Positions 7,878 to 15,453 of a stretch of DNA of 47,667 bases are shown here, in pieces. Where the stretch lies: the NCBI GenBank assembly GCA_000585055.1, contig JEMX01000028.1, positions 1-47,667 of the forward strand, written 5' to 3'. The first letter of the stretch is position 1. Each line of letters opens with the position of its first letter. This DNA is from Candidatus Accumulibacter appositus (GTDB lineage: Bacteria; Pseudomonadota; Gammaproteobacteria; Burkholderiales; Rhodocyclaceae). The notes below the pieces were generated by a model. It saw only the letters and a list, made by a program, of their open reading frames with translations, was not told where the DNA came from and searched no databases. A program made the translations under genes and the position numbers.

Positions 7878-9170
7878 TCAACGGCTGCGTGCGCTGCTTT
7901 CGGCGCCGGGCAAGGTGAAGCCGTCCAGCTCGACGAAGGGTGCTTCTCCGCCGATCAGATCGGCGAGTGCACGGCCGCTGGCCAGCGACAGGGTGAAGCC
8001 GAGTGCGCCGTGTCCGACGTTGAGCCACAGCTTGCGGTACGGGCTGTGGCCGAGGATCGGCCGTCCGCTCGGTGTCGCGGGGCGCAGGCCGGCCCAGCCC
8101 TGCGACTGTTCGTATCTGGCTGCGCCCGGGAAAGCGTTGCGCGCTTCGGCCAGTAGCGTCGCCAGGCGCCGCGGCGCGATGCTTAGGTCGTAGCCGCCAA
8201 TGTCGGCAATGCCGGCAACGCGCAATTGCCCGTCGAGGCGGGCATAGACAATCTTGTGCTGGAAGTCGGTGACGCTCAGTGTCGGCGCGGCGTGCGGATC
8301 GCTGATCGGTGCCGTCAGACTGTAGCCCTTGAGTGGGTAAATGGGCAGCGATAGGCCCAGGGGACGCGCCAGGCGCGCGCTGTCGCAGCCGCTGGCGAGA
8401 ACATAGGCATCGGCTTCCAGCAGGCCGGCGCTGGTTTCGACGCCGGTGATTTCGCCCCGGCTGACTCTTAGCCGCTCTATCGAGGTGTCGAAGAGGCATT
8501 GGTTTTCCGCTGCGGCGGCACGAATCCTGGCCAACAGGCCGACGCTGAAGCGATAGCAGTCCGCTGTGTCTTCGCTCGGTGTGTGCACGCCGCCAACGAT
8601 TTGCCCGTGCAGGCCGGCGAGGGCCGGCTCGATCTTGAGGCAGGTCGCGCTGTCGAGCACCTCCTGGCGGTAGTCGCTATCGGCGACCAGGCCGTGCTGG
8701 AATTCGACCTGGCGGCGCGCGCCGTTCAGTGCCGCCGCATGGCGATAGACAACCAGCTTGCCGCTGTTGGTGTAGGCGCAGTCGAGCGTCGGTTCTTGGG
8801 CAAGCAGTTCGTGCATCAGATGGCGGCTGGCGTGCCCGAGACGCAGCAGGTGGCGGGTCGTTTCCGCGCTGCGAGTGCCGCGGCAGGCGGCGAGAAACTG
8901 CAGGCACCAGCGCCATTGCCGAGGGTCGAGCTGTGGACGAAAACGCACCGGCGAGCTTGGCGACAGCAGCCACGGAAGCAGCTTTGGCCATACCCCCGGG
9001 TCAGCCAGCGGTGCCACGTAGCTGTAGCTCAACTGGCCGCCGTTGGCGTAACTGGCTTCCAGGGCAACGCCCTGGTTGCGGTCTACCAGGGTAACGTGAT
9101 GGCCGTCGCGCGCCAGATAGTAGGCGGTGGTGACGCCGACGACGCCGGCGCCGAGAACGATTACGTGCAT
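7878..9170 (-). CDS. dadA: D-amino acid dehydrogenase small subunit-like flavoprotein
   Basis: A 430-residue FAD-dependent oxidoreductase that oxidatively deaminates D-amino acids at the membrane and passes electrons to the respiratory chain. The N-terminal dinucleotide fold is VIVLGAGVVGVTTAYYLA, followed by ANGGQLSYSYVAPLADP, which is diagnostic for DadA. The C-terminal block (GWAGLRPATPSGRPILG then GHGALGFTLS) closes the FAD site. Length agrees with E. coli DadA. GGGAG lies five to six bases before ATG 9170. It converges with the binding-protein gene. The upstream terminator at 9202-9237 separates it from the pfp transcript, so it needs its own promoter in the short 32-base gap or weak read-through. 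Confidence 0.9.
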   Translation of the reverse strand: MHVIVLGAGVVGVTTAYYLARDGHHVTLVDRNQGVALEASYANGGQLSYSYVAPLADPGVWPKLLPWLLSPSSPVRFRPQLDPRQWRWCLQFLAACRGTRSAETTRHLLRLGHASRHLMHELLAQEPTLDCAYTNSGKLVVYRHAAALNGARRQVEFQHGLVADSDYRQEVLDSATCLKIEPALAGLHGQIVGGVHTPSEDTADCYRFSVGLLARIRAAAAENQCLFDTSIERLRVSRGEITGVETSAGLLEADAYVLASGCDSARLARPLGLSLPIYPLKGYSLTAPISDPHAAPTLSVTDFQHKIVYARLDGQLRVAGIADIGGYDLSIAPRRLATLLAEARNAFPGAARYEQSQGWAGLRPATPSGRPILGHSPYRKLWLNVGHGALGFTLSLASGRALADLIGGEAPFVELDGFTLPGAESSARSR

Positions 9171-9201
9171 TCTTGCTCCCAGGCTTGCGCGTGCACATTG
9201 G

Positions 9202-9237
9202 AAAAAGAAAAAGGGGCCATCGTCAGCCGATGGCCCC
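9202..9237 (-). terminator. Rho-independent terminator of pfp
   Basis: On the minus strand a perfect 10-bp stem (GGGGCCATCG with CGATGGCCCC, loop of five) at 9213-9237 is followed by a T-rich tract (9202-9212). It lies downstream of the PPi-phosphofructokinase gene and just upstream of dadA. Confidence 0.9.
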
Positions 9238-9245
9238 TGCTTACT

Positions 9246-9363
9246 GTGAAAGTCGCGCAAGCGACTCAGGAAGCTCCTTTCTCCCCTCGCGGGAGAAAGG
9301 CCGGGAAAGAGGGGGGACGGTCATGACTTTCATGATCTGGGGTATCTCGGCTGTCATGACCGT
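9246..9363 (-). repeat. Structured dispersed repeat, copy B
   Basis: Inverted partner of 6781-6899. The first dyad is longer here: an 11-base arm ACGGTCATGAC (9317-9327) pairs perfectly with GTCATGACCGT (9353-9363). It lies in the 3' region of pfp, between the stop codon and the terminator, so it is transcribed in the pfp message. Confidence 0.85.
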
Positions 9364-9383
9364 TACAGCACGCTAGCGGGCGT

Positions 9384-11090
9384 TTAGCCGATCTTGAACA
9401 TCAGCGAATCGGAAGCCGAGTTCAGGGCCACGCTGATCGGTTGCTGATGCGTCGTCGGGCCCCAGAACTGGCGCGGACCGGGTGAGGTGAAGAGGTCACT
9501 GGCGGCCCACTCGTCGCGCCGTGAGGCAAAGAACTTCATCGCCGGCGAGTCCATCTTGACCAGCGCCTTCTCGATCACGAACTCGTCCTGACCGTGGCGG
9601 CGCTCGATGTTGAGCAGGCCGGCGAGCGGAATCGCTTGCGGCACCCCGCCGCTGGTCAGGCCGGTGATCGTCGCCATGTAGCCGCTGTGGCCGTCGAGGA
9701 TCAGCGAGCCGGCGGTGAGGCCGAGGTTGTAGGTGTAAGCGGCGTCGAACAATGTCGGCGCGCCGCAACGCCCTTCGTAGCCGAGGAAGTGACTGTGTGC
9801 GGCAAACGGCACTTTGGCGTCGAGTTCCTTGACGCGCGCCTTGGTCATGTCGATCAGCAACTGCTCGGTGGGGATCAGGGAGACTTGCAGGTTGCCGTGC
9901 GAGTCGCGTTCGGCGAGCAGCATGTCGACGATGTAGTGCGGCAGGGAGGCCAGCAGCTTGCCGTTGTCGGCACTGAGCTTGCCTTCGACAAAAGCCGCTT
10001 TCTTATCGTCGGCGAGGGCGGCGAAAGCCGTGGCTTCATGCGCCAGGACATCGTTGAGTTCGGCGATCATGGCGTTCATTTCGGGGATGAACTCGATCAG
10101 GCCCTCCGGAGCCAGCAATACGCCGTAGTTCATGCCCTTGTGCGAGCGTTCGACGACGACTTTGGCGATGCTGTCGATGATGCTCGCCAGCGACATTTTT
10201 TTGGCCGACACTTCTTCGGAAATGATGGCGATCGCCGGCTTGGTCTGCAGGGCGACTTCGAGTGCGACGTGCGAGGCGGAGCGGCCCATCAGCTTGACGA
10301 AGTGCCAGTACTTCAACGAAGAACTGGTGTCCTGCAGGATATTGCCGACCATTTCGCTGTAGATCCGCGTCGCGGTATCGAAGCCGAAGGAGATCGCCAA
10401 CAGATCACCGAGTTGCAGGTCGCCGTCGATGGTCTTCGGTACGCCGATGACCTGTACGCCGGAGCCGTCGGCCTTGACGCCGCGGTACAGCGATTCGGCG
10501 AGCACGGCGGCGTTGGTGTTCGAATCGTCACCGCCGACGACGACGATGGCGTCGAGATTGTGCTTGATGCAGGTTTCGCGAACCTGCGCGAACTGGGCGT
10601 CGCTCTTGATCTTGGTACGGTCCGAACCGAGGAAGTTAAAGCCGCCGGTGTTGAGGACGAAGTCAACGTCGGCATCACCGATCTCGAACAGCGAGCCCTC
10701 GAGCAGGCCCTTGGGGCCGGCCTTGACGCCGAGCAGGGTGTTGCCGGAGCCAAGGACCCGCTTCAGGCCGCAGACCACGTTGTGGCCGCCGGCGGCAGGG
10801 CCACCCGAGAAGAGGACGGCGACGCGCTTGCCCTTGATGTGGCTGGTCCGGCTGCCCGCCGAAGTGAGCACGACGTTGCCTGAGGCGGCGACCGTTTTCG
10901 GGAATTGCTTGGCGACGGCCTCGCTGTCCTTGGTGCTCAGGACGCGATCGGTGCTGCTGAAACTGACCGGTTGGGGTTTGTCGGACGAGCCGAAGGCGGC
11001 ACAGACCGGGAGGGGGAGTTGGCGTACTGCGGATTCGAAAATCGACTTGTGCGCTTCTGTATTGACTAGCTGTTCTACCAGAGTGCTCAT
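9384..11090 (-). CDS. pfp: Pyrophosphate-dependent 6-phosphofructokinase
   Basis: A 568-residue phosphofructokinase of the long PPi-dependent type. It interconverts fructose 6-phosphate and fructose 1,6-bisphosphate using pyrophosphate, so it can run in both glycolytic and gluconeogenic directions. The donor-site motif is GGDDS (residues 186-190); the second Asp, in place of the Gly of ATP enzymes, marks PPi use. PKTIDGD follows at 218-224, and MGRSASHVALE is the sugar-phosphate loop. ATG 11090 has GAGGA seven bases upstream. It lies downstream of the aldolase gene on the same strand but is separated from it by a terminator at 11281-11317, so it probably has its own promoter. In a polyphosphate-accumulating organism a PPi enzyme would save ATP; that is inference. 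Confidence 0.93.
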   Translation of the reverse strand: MSTLVEQLVNTEAHKSIFESAVRQLPLPVCAAFGSSDKPQPVSFSSTDRVLSTKDSEAVAKQFPKTVAASGNVVLTSAGSRTSHIKGKRVAVLFSGGPAAGGHNVVCGLKRVLGSGNTLLGVKAGPKGLLEGSLFEIGDADVDFVLNTGGFNFLGSDRTKIKSDAQFAQVRETCIKHNLDAIVVVGGDDSNTNAAVLAESLYRGVKADGSGVQVIGVPKTIDGDLQLGDLLAISFGFDTATRIYSEMVGNILQDTSSSLKYWHFVKLMGRSASHVALEVALQTKPAIAIISEEVSAKKMSLASIIDSIAKVVVERSHKGMNYGVLLAPEGLIEFIPEMNAMIAELNDVLAHEATAFAALADDKKAAFVEGKLSADNGKLLASLPHYIVDMLLAERDSHGNLQVSLIPTEQLLIDMTKARVKELDAKVPFAAHSHFLGYEGRCGAPTLFDAAYTYNLGLTAGSLILDGHSGYMATITGLTSGGVPQAIPLAGLLNIERRHGQDEFVIEKALVKMDSPAMKFFASRRDEWAASDLFTSPGPRQFWGPTTHQQPISVALNSASDSLMFKIG

Positions 11091-11280
11091 GCTTGGGTCC
11101 TCGCTTGACTGGAAGTGTGTTGTCGGAGTGTTGTCGTGTGGGCTTGTTGGCTTTCCGGCCTGTTCGAGTGCTGACGGTGGGCGGCGGTGCCAGTGCACAG
11201 CTGGGCTCGCCAGTGTCGCGGAGAATGTGCTCCTCGGCAGGGTTCGCCGCCGGCGCCCTTGAAGCGCACTCGACCAACAC

Positions 11281-11317
11281 AAAAAAGGGCCAGCCCAGAC
11301 AGAACCTGGGCCAGCCC
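11281..11317 (-). terminator. Rho-independent terminator of fba
   Basis: On the minus strand a 12-base stem with two mismatches (arms at 11306-11317 and 11287-11298) is followed by six T residues (11281-11286). It lies 24 bases after the aldolase stop codon. Confidence 0.8.
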
Positions 11318-11340
11318 GTTTGGCTATCGTCAGCGTTTGG

Positions 11341-12414
11341 TTAGGCCAGGGTCCCGATGTTGTTCAGGTCCTTGAAGGCCTGCGTCAGGCGGGCGCGGAA
11401 AGCGTCTTCGCCCTTGCGCAGCCAGGCACGCGGATCGTAGTACTTCTTGTTCGGCTTGCTGTCGCCTTCGGGGTTGCCGATCTGGCCTTGCAGATAGCCT
11501 TCGTTTTTCTTGTAGAAACCCATCACGCCGTCCCAGAAGGCCCACTGCAGGTCGGTATCGATGTTCATCTTGACAACGCCGTAGCCAATCGCCTCGCGGA
11601 TTTCTTCCAGGGTCGAGCCCGACCCGCCATGGAAGACGAAGTCGACCGGCTGCACCTTGGTGCCGAACTTCTTCTGCACGTATTCTTGCGAATTCTTCAG
11701 GATGATCGGCTGCAGTTTCACGTTGCCGGGCTTGTAGACGCCATGCACGTTGCCGAAAGCAGCCGCGATGGTGAAACGATCGCTGACCTTGGACAGCTCT
11801 TCGTAAGCCTGCGCGACATCTTCTGGCTGGGTGTAGAGCTTGGAGCTGTCGACGTTGGTGTTATCGACGCCGTCTTCTTCACCGCCGGTGACGCCCAGCT
11901 CGATTTCGAGGGTCATGCCCATCTTGCTCATGCGTTCGAGGTAGCGCTTGCAGATGTCGATGTTTTCGCCGATCGGCTCTTCGGAGAGGTCGAGCATGTG
12001 CGAGCTGTAGAGCGGCTTGCCATTGACCTTGAAATACTGTTCGCCGGCGTCGAGCAGACCGTCGATCCACGGCAGCAGCTTCTTGGCGGCGTGGTCGGTG
12101 TGCATGATGACGGTGCAGCCGTAGAGCTCGGCGAGCTGATGGACGTGGGTGGCGGCGGAGACGCCGCCAGCGACGCAGGCGCGCTGGCCGGCATTGTCGA
12201 GGCCCTTGCCGGCATAGAACTGCGCGCCGCCATTGGATAGCTGAATGATTGCCGGAGCGTTCAGCTCGGCGGCGGTTTCCATGACCGCATTTACCGTGCT
12301 GGTGTTGATGACGTTAACCGCTGGAAGAGCGAACTGCTTTTCCTTGGCCAGTTCGAAAATCGCTTGCAATTGGTCGCCGGTAGCAACACCCGGTTTGATG
12401 TTTTTGGCATTCAT
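11341..12414 (-). CDS. fbaA: Fructose-bisphosphate aldolase, class II
   Basis: A 357-residue zinc-dependent aldolase of the E. coli FbaA type, which cleaves fructose 1,6-bisphosphate into glyceraldehyde 3-phosphate and dihydroxyacetone phosphate. Visible zinc and active-site motifs are VIMHTDHAAKK (His and Asp near residue 110), LEIELGVTGGEEDG, AAAFGNVHGVYKPGN and VFHGGSGS. The length is the usual one. The ATG at 12414 has only a weak GGA upstream. A good sigma-70 promoter lies at 12496-12524, 80 bases before the start codon. Its neighbours are pfp downstream and the arsenite exporter gene upstream on the same strand. Confidence 0.95.
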   Translation of the reverse strand: MNAKNIKPGVATGDQLQAIFELAKEKQFALPAVNVINTSTVNAVMETAAELNAPAIIQLSNGGAQFYAGKGLDNAGQRACVAGGVSAATHVHQLAELYGCTVIMHTDHAAKKLLPWIDGLLDAGEQYFKVNGKPLYSSHMLDLSEEPIGENIDICKRYLERMSKMGMTLEIELGVTGGEEDGVDNTNVDSSKLYTQPEDVAQAYEELSKVSDRFTIAAAFGNVHGVYKPGNVKLQPIILKNSQEYVQKKFGTKVQPVDFVFHGGSGSTLEEIREAIGYGVVKMNIDTDLQWAFWDGVMGFYKKNEGYLQGQIGNPEGDSKPNKKYYDPRAWLRKGEDAFRARLTQAFKDLNNIGTLA

Positions 12415-12495
12415 GAGTTCTTATCCAGATTCGGTTGATCGAAAGGGTTCAGAAGCGAGGGGAGCACGGTCGGTGGAGTTGACCGGTTCACTAGA

Positions 12496-12524
12496 AGTAT
12501 CTCGTTCGCACAGCAACTCGTCAA
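12496..12524 (-). promoter_or_regulatory. Sigma-70 type promoter of fbaA
   Basis: Minus-strand -35 TTGACG (12519-12524), a 17-base spacer and -10 GATACT (12496-12501). Five of six bases match consensus at -35 and spacing is ideal. It lies between acr3 and fbaA, so aldolase need not depend on the ars promoter. Confidence 0.65.
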
Positions 12525-12564
12525 GCGCCGTCTGCCCAGGCCTTGCGGGCGCTGGTCTCCTTGC

Positions 12565-13617
12565 TCAGTGCGATTCACGAAGCGGCGCGGGTGGGCCCAG
12601 GCCAGCCTCGTACCAGGCCTTGCTGCGATTCACCAGATGCACCAGCCAGAGCATCACCGGGACCTCGATCAGGACACCGACGACCGTGGCCAGCGCAGCG
12701 CCAGAATCGAAGCCGTAGAGGACGATCGCCACGGCTACGGCCAGTTCGAAGAAGTTTGATGCTCCTATCATGGTCGATGGGCCGGCCACGGCATGCGCCA
12801 CGCAGAATTTCCGGTTGAGCCAGTAGCCAAGGGCGGCGATCATCAAGCCCTGCAGGAGGATGGGCACGGCGAGCATGGCAATGATCAGTGGCTGTTCGCT
12901 GATCGCCTGTCCCTGGAAGGCAAAGAGCAGCACCAGGGTGGCCAACAGGGCGACGATCGAGAACGGTGCGATGCGGTTCAGCGCGCGCTGGAAAAACGCC
13001 TCGCCATGTCGGCGCAAACGCTGGCGCACGAACTGGGCGATCGCCAGCGGCAGCACGATGTACATCACCACCGACAGCGATAGCGTCTCCCAAGGCACCG
13101 GAATTGCCGATACGCCGAGCAGCAGGGCGACGATCGGCGCGAAAGCGAAGACCATCACCAGATCGTTCAAGGCCACCTGGGTGAGCGTGAAGTTGGCATC
13201 GCCACGGCACAGGTTGCTCCACACGAAAACCATCGCCGTGCATGGTGCCGCGCCAAGCAGGATCAAGCCGGCGACGTAGCTGTCGAGCTGCGCCGCGGGC
13301 AGGAACGGAGCAAAGACGTGGCGAATGAATATCCAGCCGAGCAAGGCCATCGAGAACGGCTTGACGGCCCAATTCACGAACAGCGTGATGGCGATGCCAC
13401 TCTTCTGGCTGCGCAGCTGATGCAGTGCCGTGAAATCGACCTTCATCAGCATCGGGATGATCATCACCCAGATCAGCAGTCCGACCGGCAGGTTGACTTG
13501 CGCGATCTGCAACTGGCCGATGCTCTGTGCGAGTTCGGGAGCCGCGACGCCAATGAGCGTTCCGGCGACGATGCACAGGAACACCCAAAGGCTCAGCCAG
13601 CGTTCAAAGAAACTCAT
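12565..13617 (-). CDS. acr3: Arsenite efflux permease, ACR3 family
   Basis: A 350-residue inner-membrane protein with about ten hydrophobic segments, of the Acr3 type within the BART superfamily. It extrudes arsenite (and possibly antimonite) using the proton gradient. Family marks are NLPVGLLIWVMIIPMLMKVD near residue 42-61, NWAVKPFSMALLGW, and GAAPCTAMVFVWSNL, whose Cys is the one required in Acr3 proteins. The start ATG 13617 has GAGGG ten bases upstream. It follows arsR by 95 bases on the same strand, so ArsR should control it. No arsenate reductase (ArsC) gene is next to it; arsenate is instead handled by the divergent GAPDH-ArsJ pair. Confidence 0.93.
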   Translation of the reverse strand: MSFFERWLSLWVFLCIVAGTLIGVAAPELAQSIGQLQIAQVNLPVGLLIWVMIIPMLMKVDFTALHQLRSQKSGIAITLFVNWAVKPFSMALLGWIFIRHVFAPFLPAAQLDSYVAGLILLGAAPCTAMVFVWSNLCRGDANFTLTQVALNDLVMVFAFAPIVALLLGVSAIPVPWETLSLSVVMYIVLPLAIAQFVRQRLRRHGEAFFQRALNRIAPFSIVALLATLVLLFAFQGQAISEQPLIIAMLAVPILLQGLMIAALGYWLNRKFCVAHAVAGPSTMIGASNFFELAVAVAIVLYGFDSGAALATVVGVLIEVPVMLWLVHLVNRSKAWYEAGLGPPAPLRESH

Positions 13618-13712
13618 CGAGCTAGCCCTCGCCGATGCCGGTTTATCGGTGAAGGCCTCGCTGTCGCGGCCGGCGACGGGATGGCTGGAAGGCGCATTCG
13701 GGGGGGCCGCAT

Positions 13713-14036
13713 TCAGGTTTCAGCATTGGCAGCTGGCTTGCAGACCTCGGGGTGGCCGCCGCAGCAGTTGTCGGTCAGGAAGCCGATCAGGGCGTCGATG
13801 CGGCTCATATCGGCGCGACAGCGGACGAATCGTCCTTCCTGTACGGTGTTCACCAGGCCGGCGTGGGTTAGCGCCTTCAGGTGGAAGGAAAGTGTCGGCG
13901 CCGGCAGGTCCAGTTGCTCGGCAATCAGCCCCACGGTCAGGCCGGCAGGAGCGTTCTGGACCAGCAGTCGAAAGACGGCGAGGCGGCTGTCTTGCGCCAG
14001 CGCGGCCAGCGCGGTGACGGCGTCAGTTTTGTTCAT
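13713..14036 (-). CDS. arsR: ArsR-family arsenic-responsive repressor
   Basis: A 107-residue winged-helix repressor that leaves its operator when it binds As(III). The recognition helix region is LTVGLIAEQLDLPAPTLSFH. The classical alpha-3 CxC motif is absent. Instead Cys 91, 92 and 99 cluster at the C-terminus (CCGGHPEVC), as in ArsR proteins that bind arsenite through C-terminal cysteines; Cys 73 is also present. ATG 14036 was chosen over an upstream ATG because the promoter at 14044-14072 would start the RNA at or next to it, leaving a leaderless or nearly leaderless message. The gene is divergent from gap-arsJ and heads the arsR-acr3 unit. Confidence 0.92.
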   Translation of the reverse strand: MNKTDAVTALAALAQDSRLAVFRLLVQNAPAGLTVGLIAEQLDLPAPTLSFHLKALTHAGLVNTVQEGRFVRCRADMSRIDALIGFLTDNCCGGHPEVCKPAANAET

Positions 14037-14043
14037 TCTTCCA

Positions 14044-14072
14044 ACAATACCGAAATATTGCCGCCGTCGCAA
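14044..14072 (-). promoter_or_regulatory. arsR-acr3 promoter with overlapping ArsR operator
   Basis: Minus-strand -35 TTGCGA (14067-14072), 17-base spacer, -10 TATTGT (14044-14049). A dyad CAATA-N6-TATTG (14045-14060) covers the -10 and part of the spacer. The RNA would begin at or within a base or two of the arsR ATG. Confidence 0.7.
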
Positions 14073-14185
14073 AGCGTTTGTCTGCCGAGGCGGCCATTGT
14101 TCTCATCGCGGGGGGCGCTGACGATCGTGAAAACCCCTATGCCGAGGCATTGGCGGTAGCGCCCACGCCCAGCTGGGGGTCTGGG

Positions 14186-14214
14186 TTTACATGTTTCGAA
14201 TATTCTAGTATTGT
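14186..14214 (+). promoter_or_regulatory. GAPDH-arsJ promoter with overlapping ArsR operator
   Basis: -35 TTTACA (14186-14191), 17-base spacer, -10 TATTGT (14209-14214). The dyad GAATA-N6-TATTG (14198-14213) again overlaps the -10, as in the divergent arsR promoter. The block is strikingly AT-rich against its surroundings. Confidence 0.7.
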
Positions 14215-14358
14215 GAAAATGAATTGAGCGCGGCTACGGCTTGTGGGCTTGGCATTGCCGGCGCATCAGTTGCGGGTCGAGGAAGGTCAACTAAGGATGG
14301 TCAACTATCTCACCCAGCTCACTCAGCTTACCCAAATCAGCACTCGGAGGAACGAAAA

Positions 14359-15369
14359 ATGACGGTCAAGGTTGGCATCAATGGTTTCGGTCGTATGGGT
14401 AGATTGGCATTGCGCGCGGCCTGGGATTTCCCGGAGCTGGAGTTCGTGCACATCAACGAAGCGAACGGTCCGGTCGAATCAGCGGCGCATCTGCTTGAGT
14501 TCGACTCGGTGCAGGGTCGCTGGCAGCGCGACATCGAAGTGCGTGACGGGCGGATGCTGGTTGGCGGGAAGTCGATCGGCTATAGCAGCGCCAAGGACGT
14601 TGCCGGCGGACCCTGGCGCGAAGCTGGTGTCGACATCGTCCTCGAGGCCAGCGGCAAGTGGCGCAAAGTCGATCAGCTGACGCCCTATCTCGACGCGGGT
14701 GTCAAGAAAGTGGCCGTCGCTGCGCCGGTCAAGGATGGCGGCGTGCTGAACATCGTCATGGGCATCAATGACCATCTCTACGATCCGGCTCGCGACCAGA
14801 TCGTTACCGCCGCGTCGTGCACCACCAACTGCCTGGCGCCGGTGGTCAAGGTCGTTCATGAGGCGATCGGCATCACGCGCGGGATGATTACCACCATCCA
14901 TAGCTCGACCAACACGCAGGTGGTGCACGATCAGATGCACAAGGACTTGCGCCGGGCCCGGGCGGCCAGCCTGTCCCTGATCCCGACGACGACCGGGTCG
15001 GCGACGGCGATCGCGCTGATCTTCCCGGAACTGAAAGGCAAGCTCGACGGGCACGCAGTGCGCGTACCCCTGCTCAACGCATCGCTGACGGACTGTGTTT
15101 TCGAGATGCAGCGGCCGACGACTGCCGCCGAGGTGAATGCCTTGTTCAAGGGGGCAGCGGCGGGCCCGCTGCAGGGAATCCTCGGTTACGAGGAGCGGCC
15201 GCTGGTATCGATGGATTACCTGGGCGACCCGCGCTCATCGATCATCGACGCCGCCCACACCCTGGTGGTCAACGAGACGATGCTCAAGATCTACGCCTGG
15301 TACGACAACGAGTGGGGTTATGCCAATCGTTACGCCGAGCTGGCGCGCAAGCTGGCGAAGTCACTCTAG
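14359..15369 (+). CDS. gap: ArsJ-associated glyceraldehyde-3-phosphate dehydrogenase
   Basis: A 336-residue GAPDH. The NAD-binding start is [18 protein letters not shown] and the active site SCTTNC has its nucleophilic Cys at 154; a catalytic His is expected in the [10 protein letters not shown] region. GAPDH can use arsenate instead of phosphate, giving 1-arseno-3-phosphoglycerate. Its position 84 bases before arsJ and behind an ArsR-type operator argues for that role rather than housekeeping glycolysis. [20 protein letters not shown] replaces the SYTNDQ-RLLD-PH-DLRRAR wording of ordinary GAPDH, as in ars-linked enzymes. ATG 14359 has GGAGG eight bases upstream; the frame remains open further upstream but without a ribosome site. 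It might still serve central metabolism as well. Confidence 0.92.
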   Translation: MTVKVGINGFGRMGRLALRAAWDFPELEFVHINEANGPVESAAHLLEFDSVQGRWQRDIEVRDGRMLVGGKSIGYSSAKDVAGGPWREAGVDIVLEASGKWRKVDQLTPYLDAGVKKVAVAAPVKDGGVLNIVMGINDHLYDPARDQIVTAASCTTNCLAPVVKVVHEAIGITRGMITTIHSSTNTQVVHDQMHKDLRRARAASLSLIPTTTGSATAIALIFPELKGKLDGHAVRVPLLNASLTDCVFEMQRPTTAAEVNALFKGAAAGPLQGILGYEERPLVSMDYLGDPRSSIIDAAHTLVVNETMLKIYAWYDNEWGYANRYAELARKLAKSL

Positions 15370-15453
15370 GGAGCAATTGCTACCGGGTCAGCGGGACGCG
15401 CCTAGTCGCCAACGCGCCCGGCGTACGGCAGAAACTTGAAGGGAACAGGGATC

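Larger units (their letters stand above)
14037..14358. other. Divergent arsenic control region
   Basis: 322 bases between arsR and the GAPDH gene. It carries two outward-facing promoters with the same layout and a shared dyad, described separately (14044-14072 and 14186-14214). The middle, about 14073-14185, shows no gene. After the rightward promoter there is a ~140-base leader before the GAPDH start, containing short CTCA-rich direct repeats around 14308-14345 (CTCACCCAGCTCACTCAG). Confidence 0.7.

Noticed and set aside
9594..10883. A 429-codon plus-strand frame opposite pfp
   Set aside because: Shadow of pfp, with repetitive acidic and Gly-rich translation and no ribosome site.
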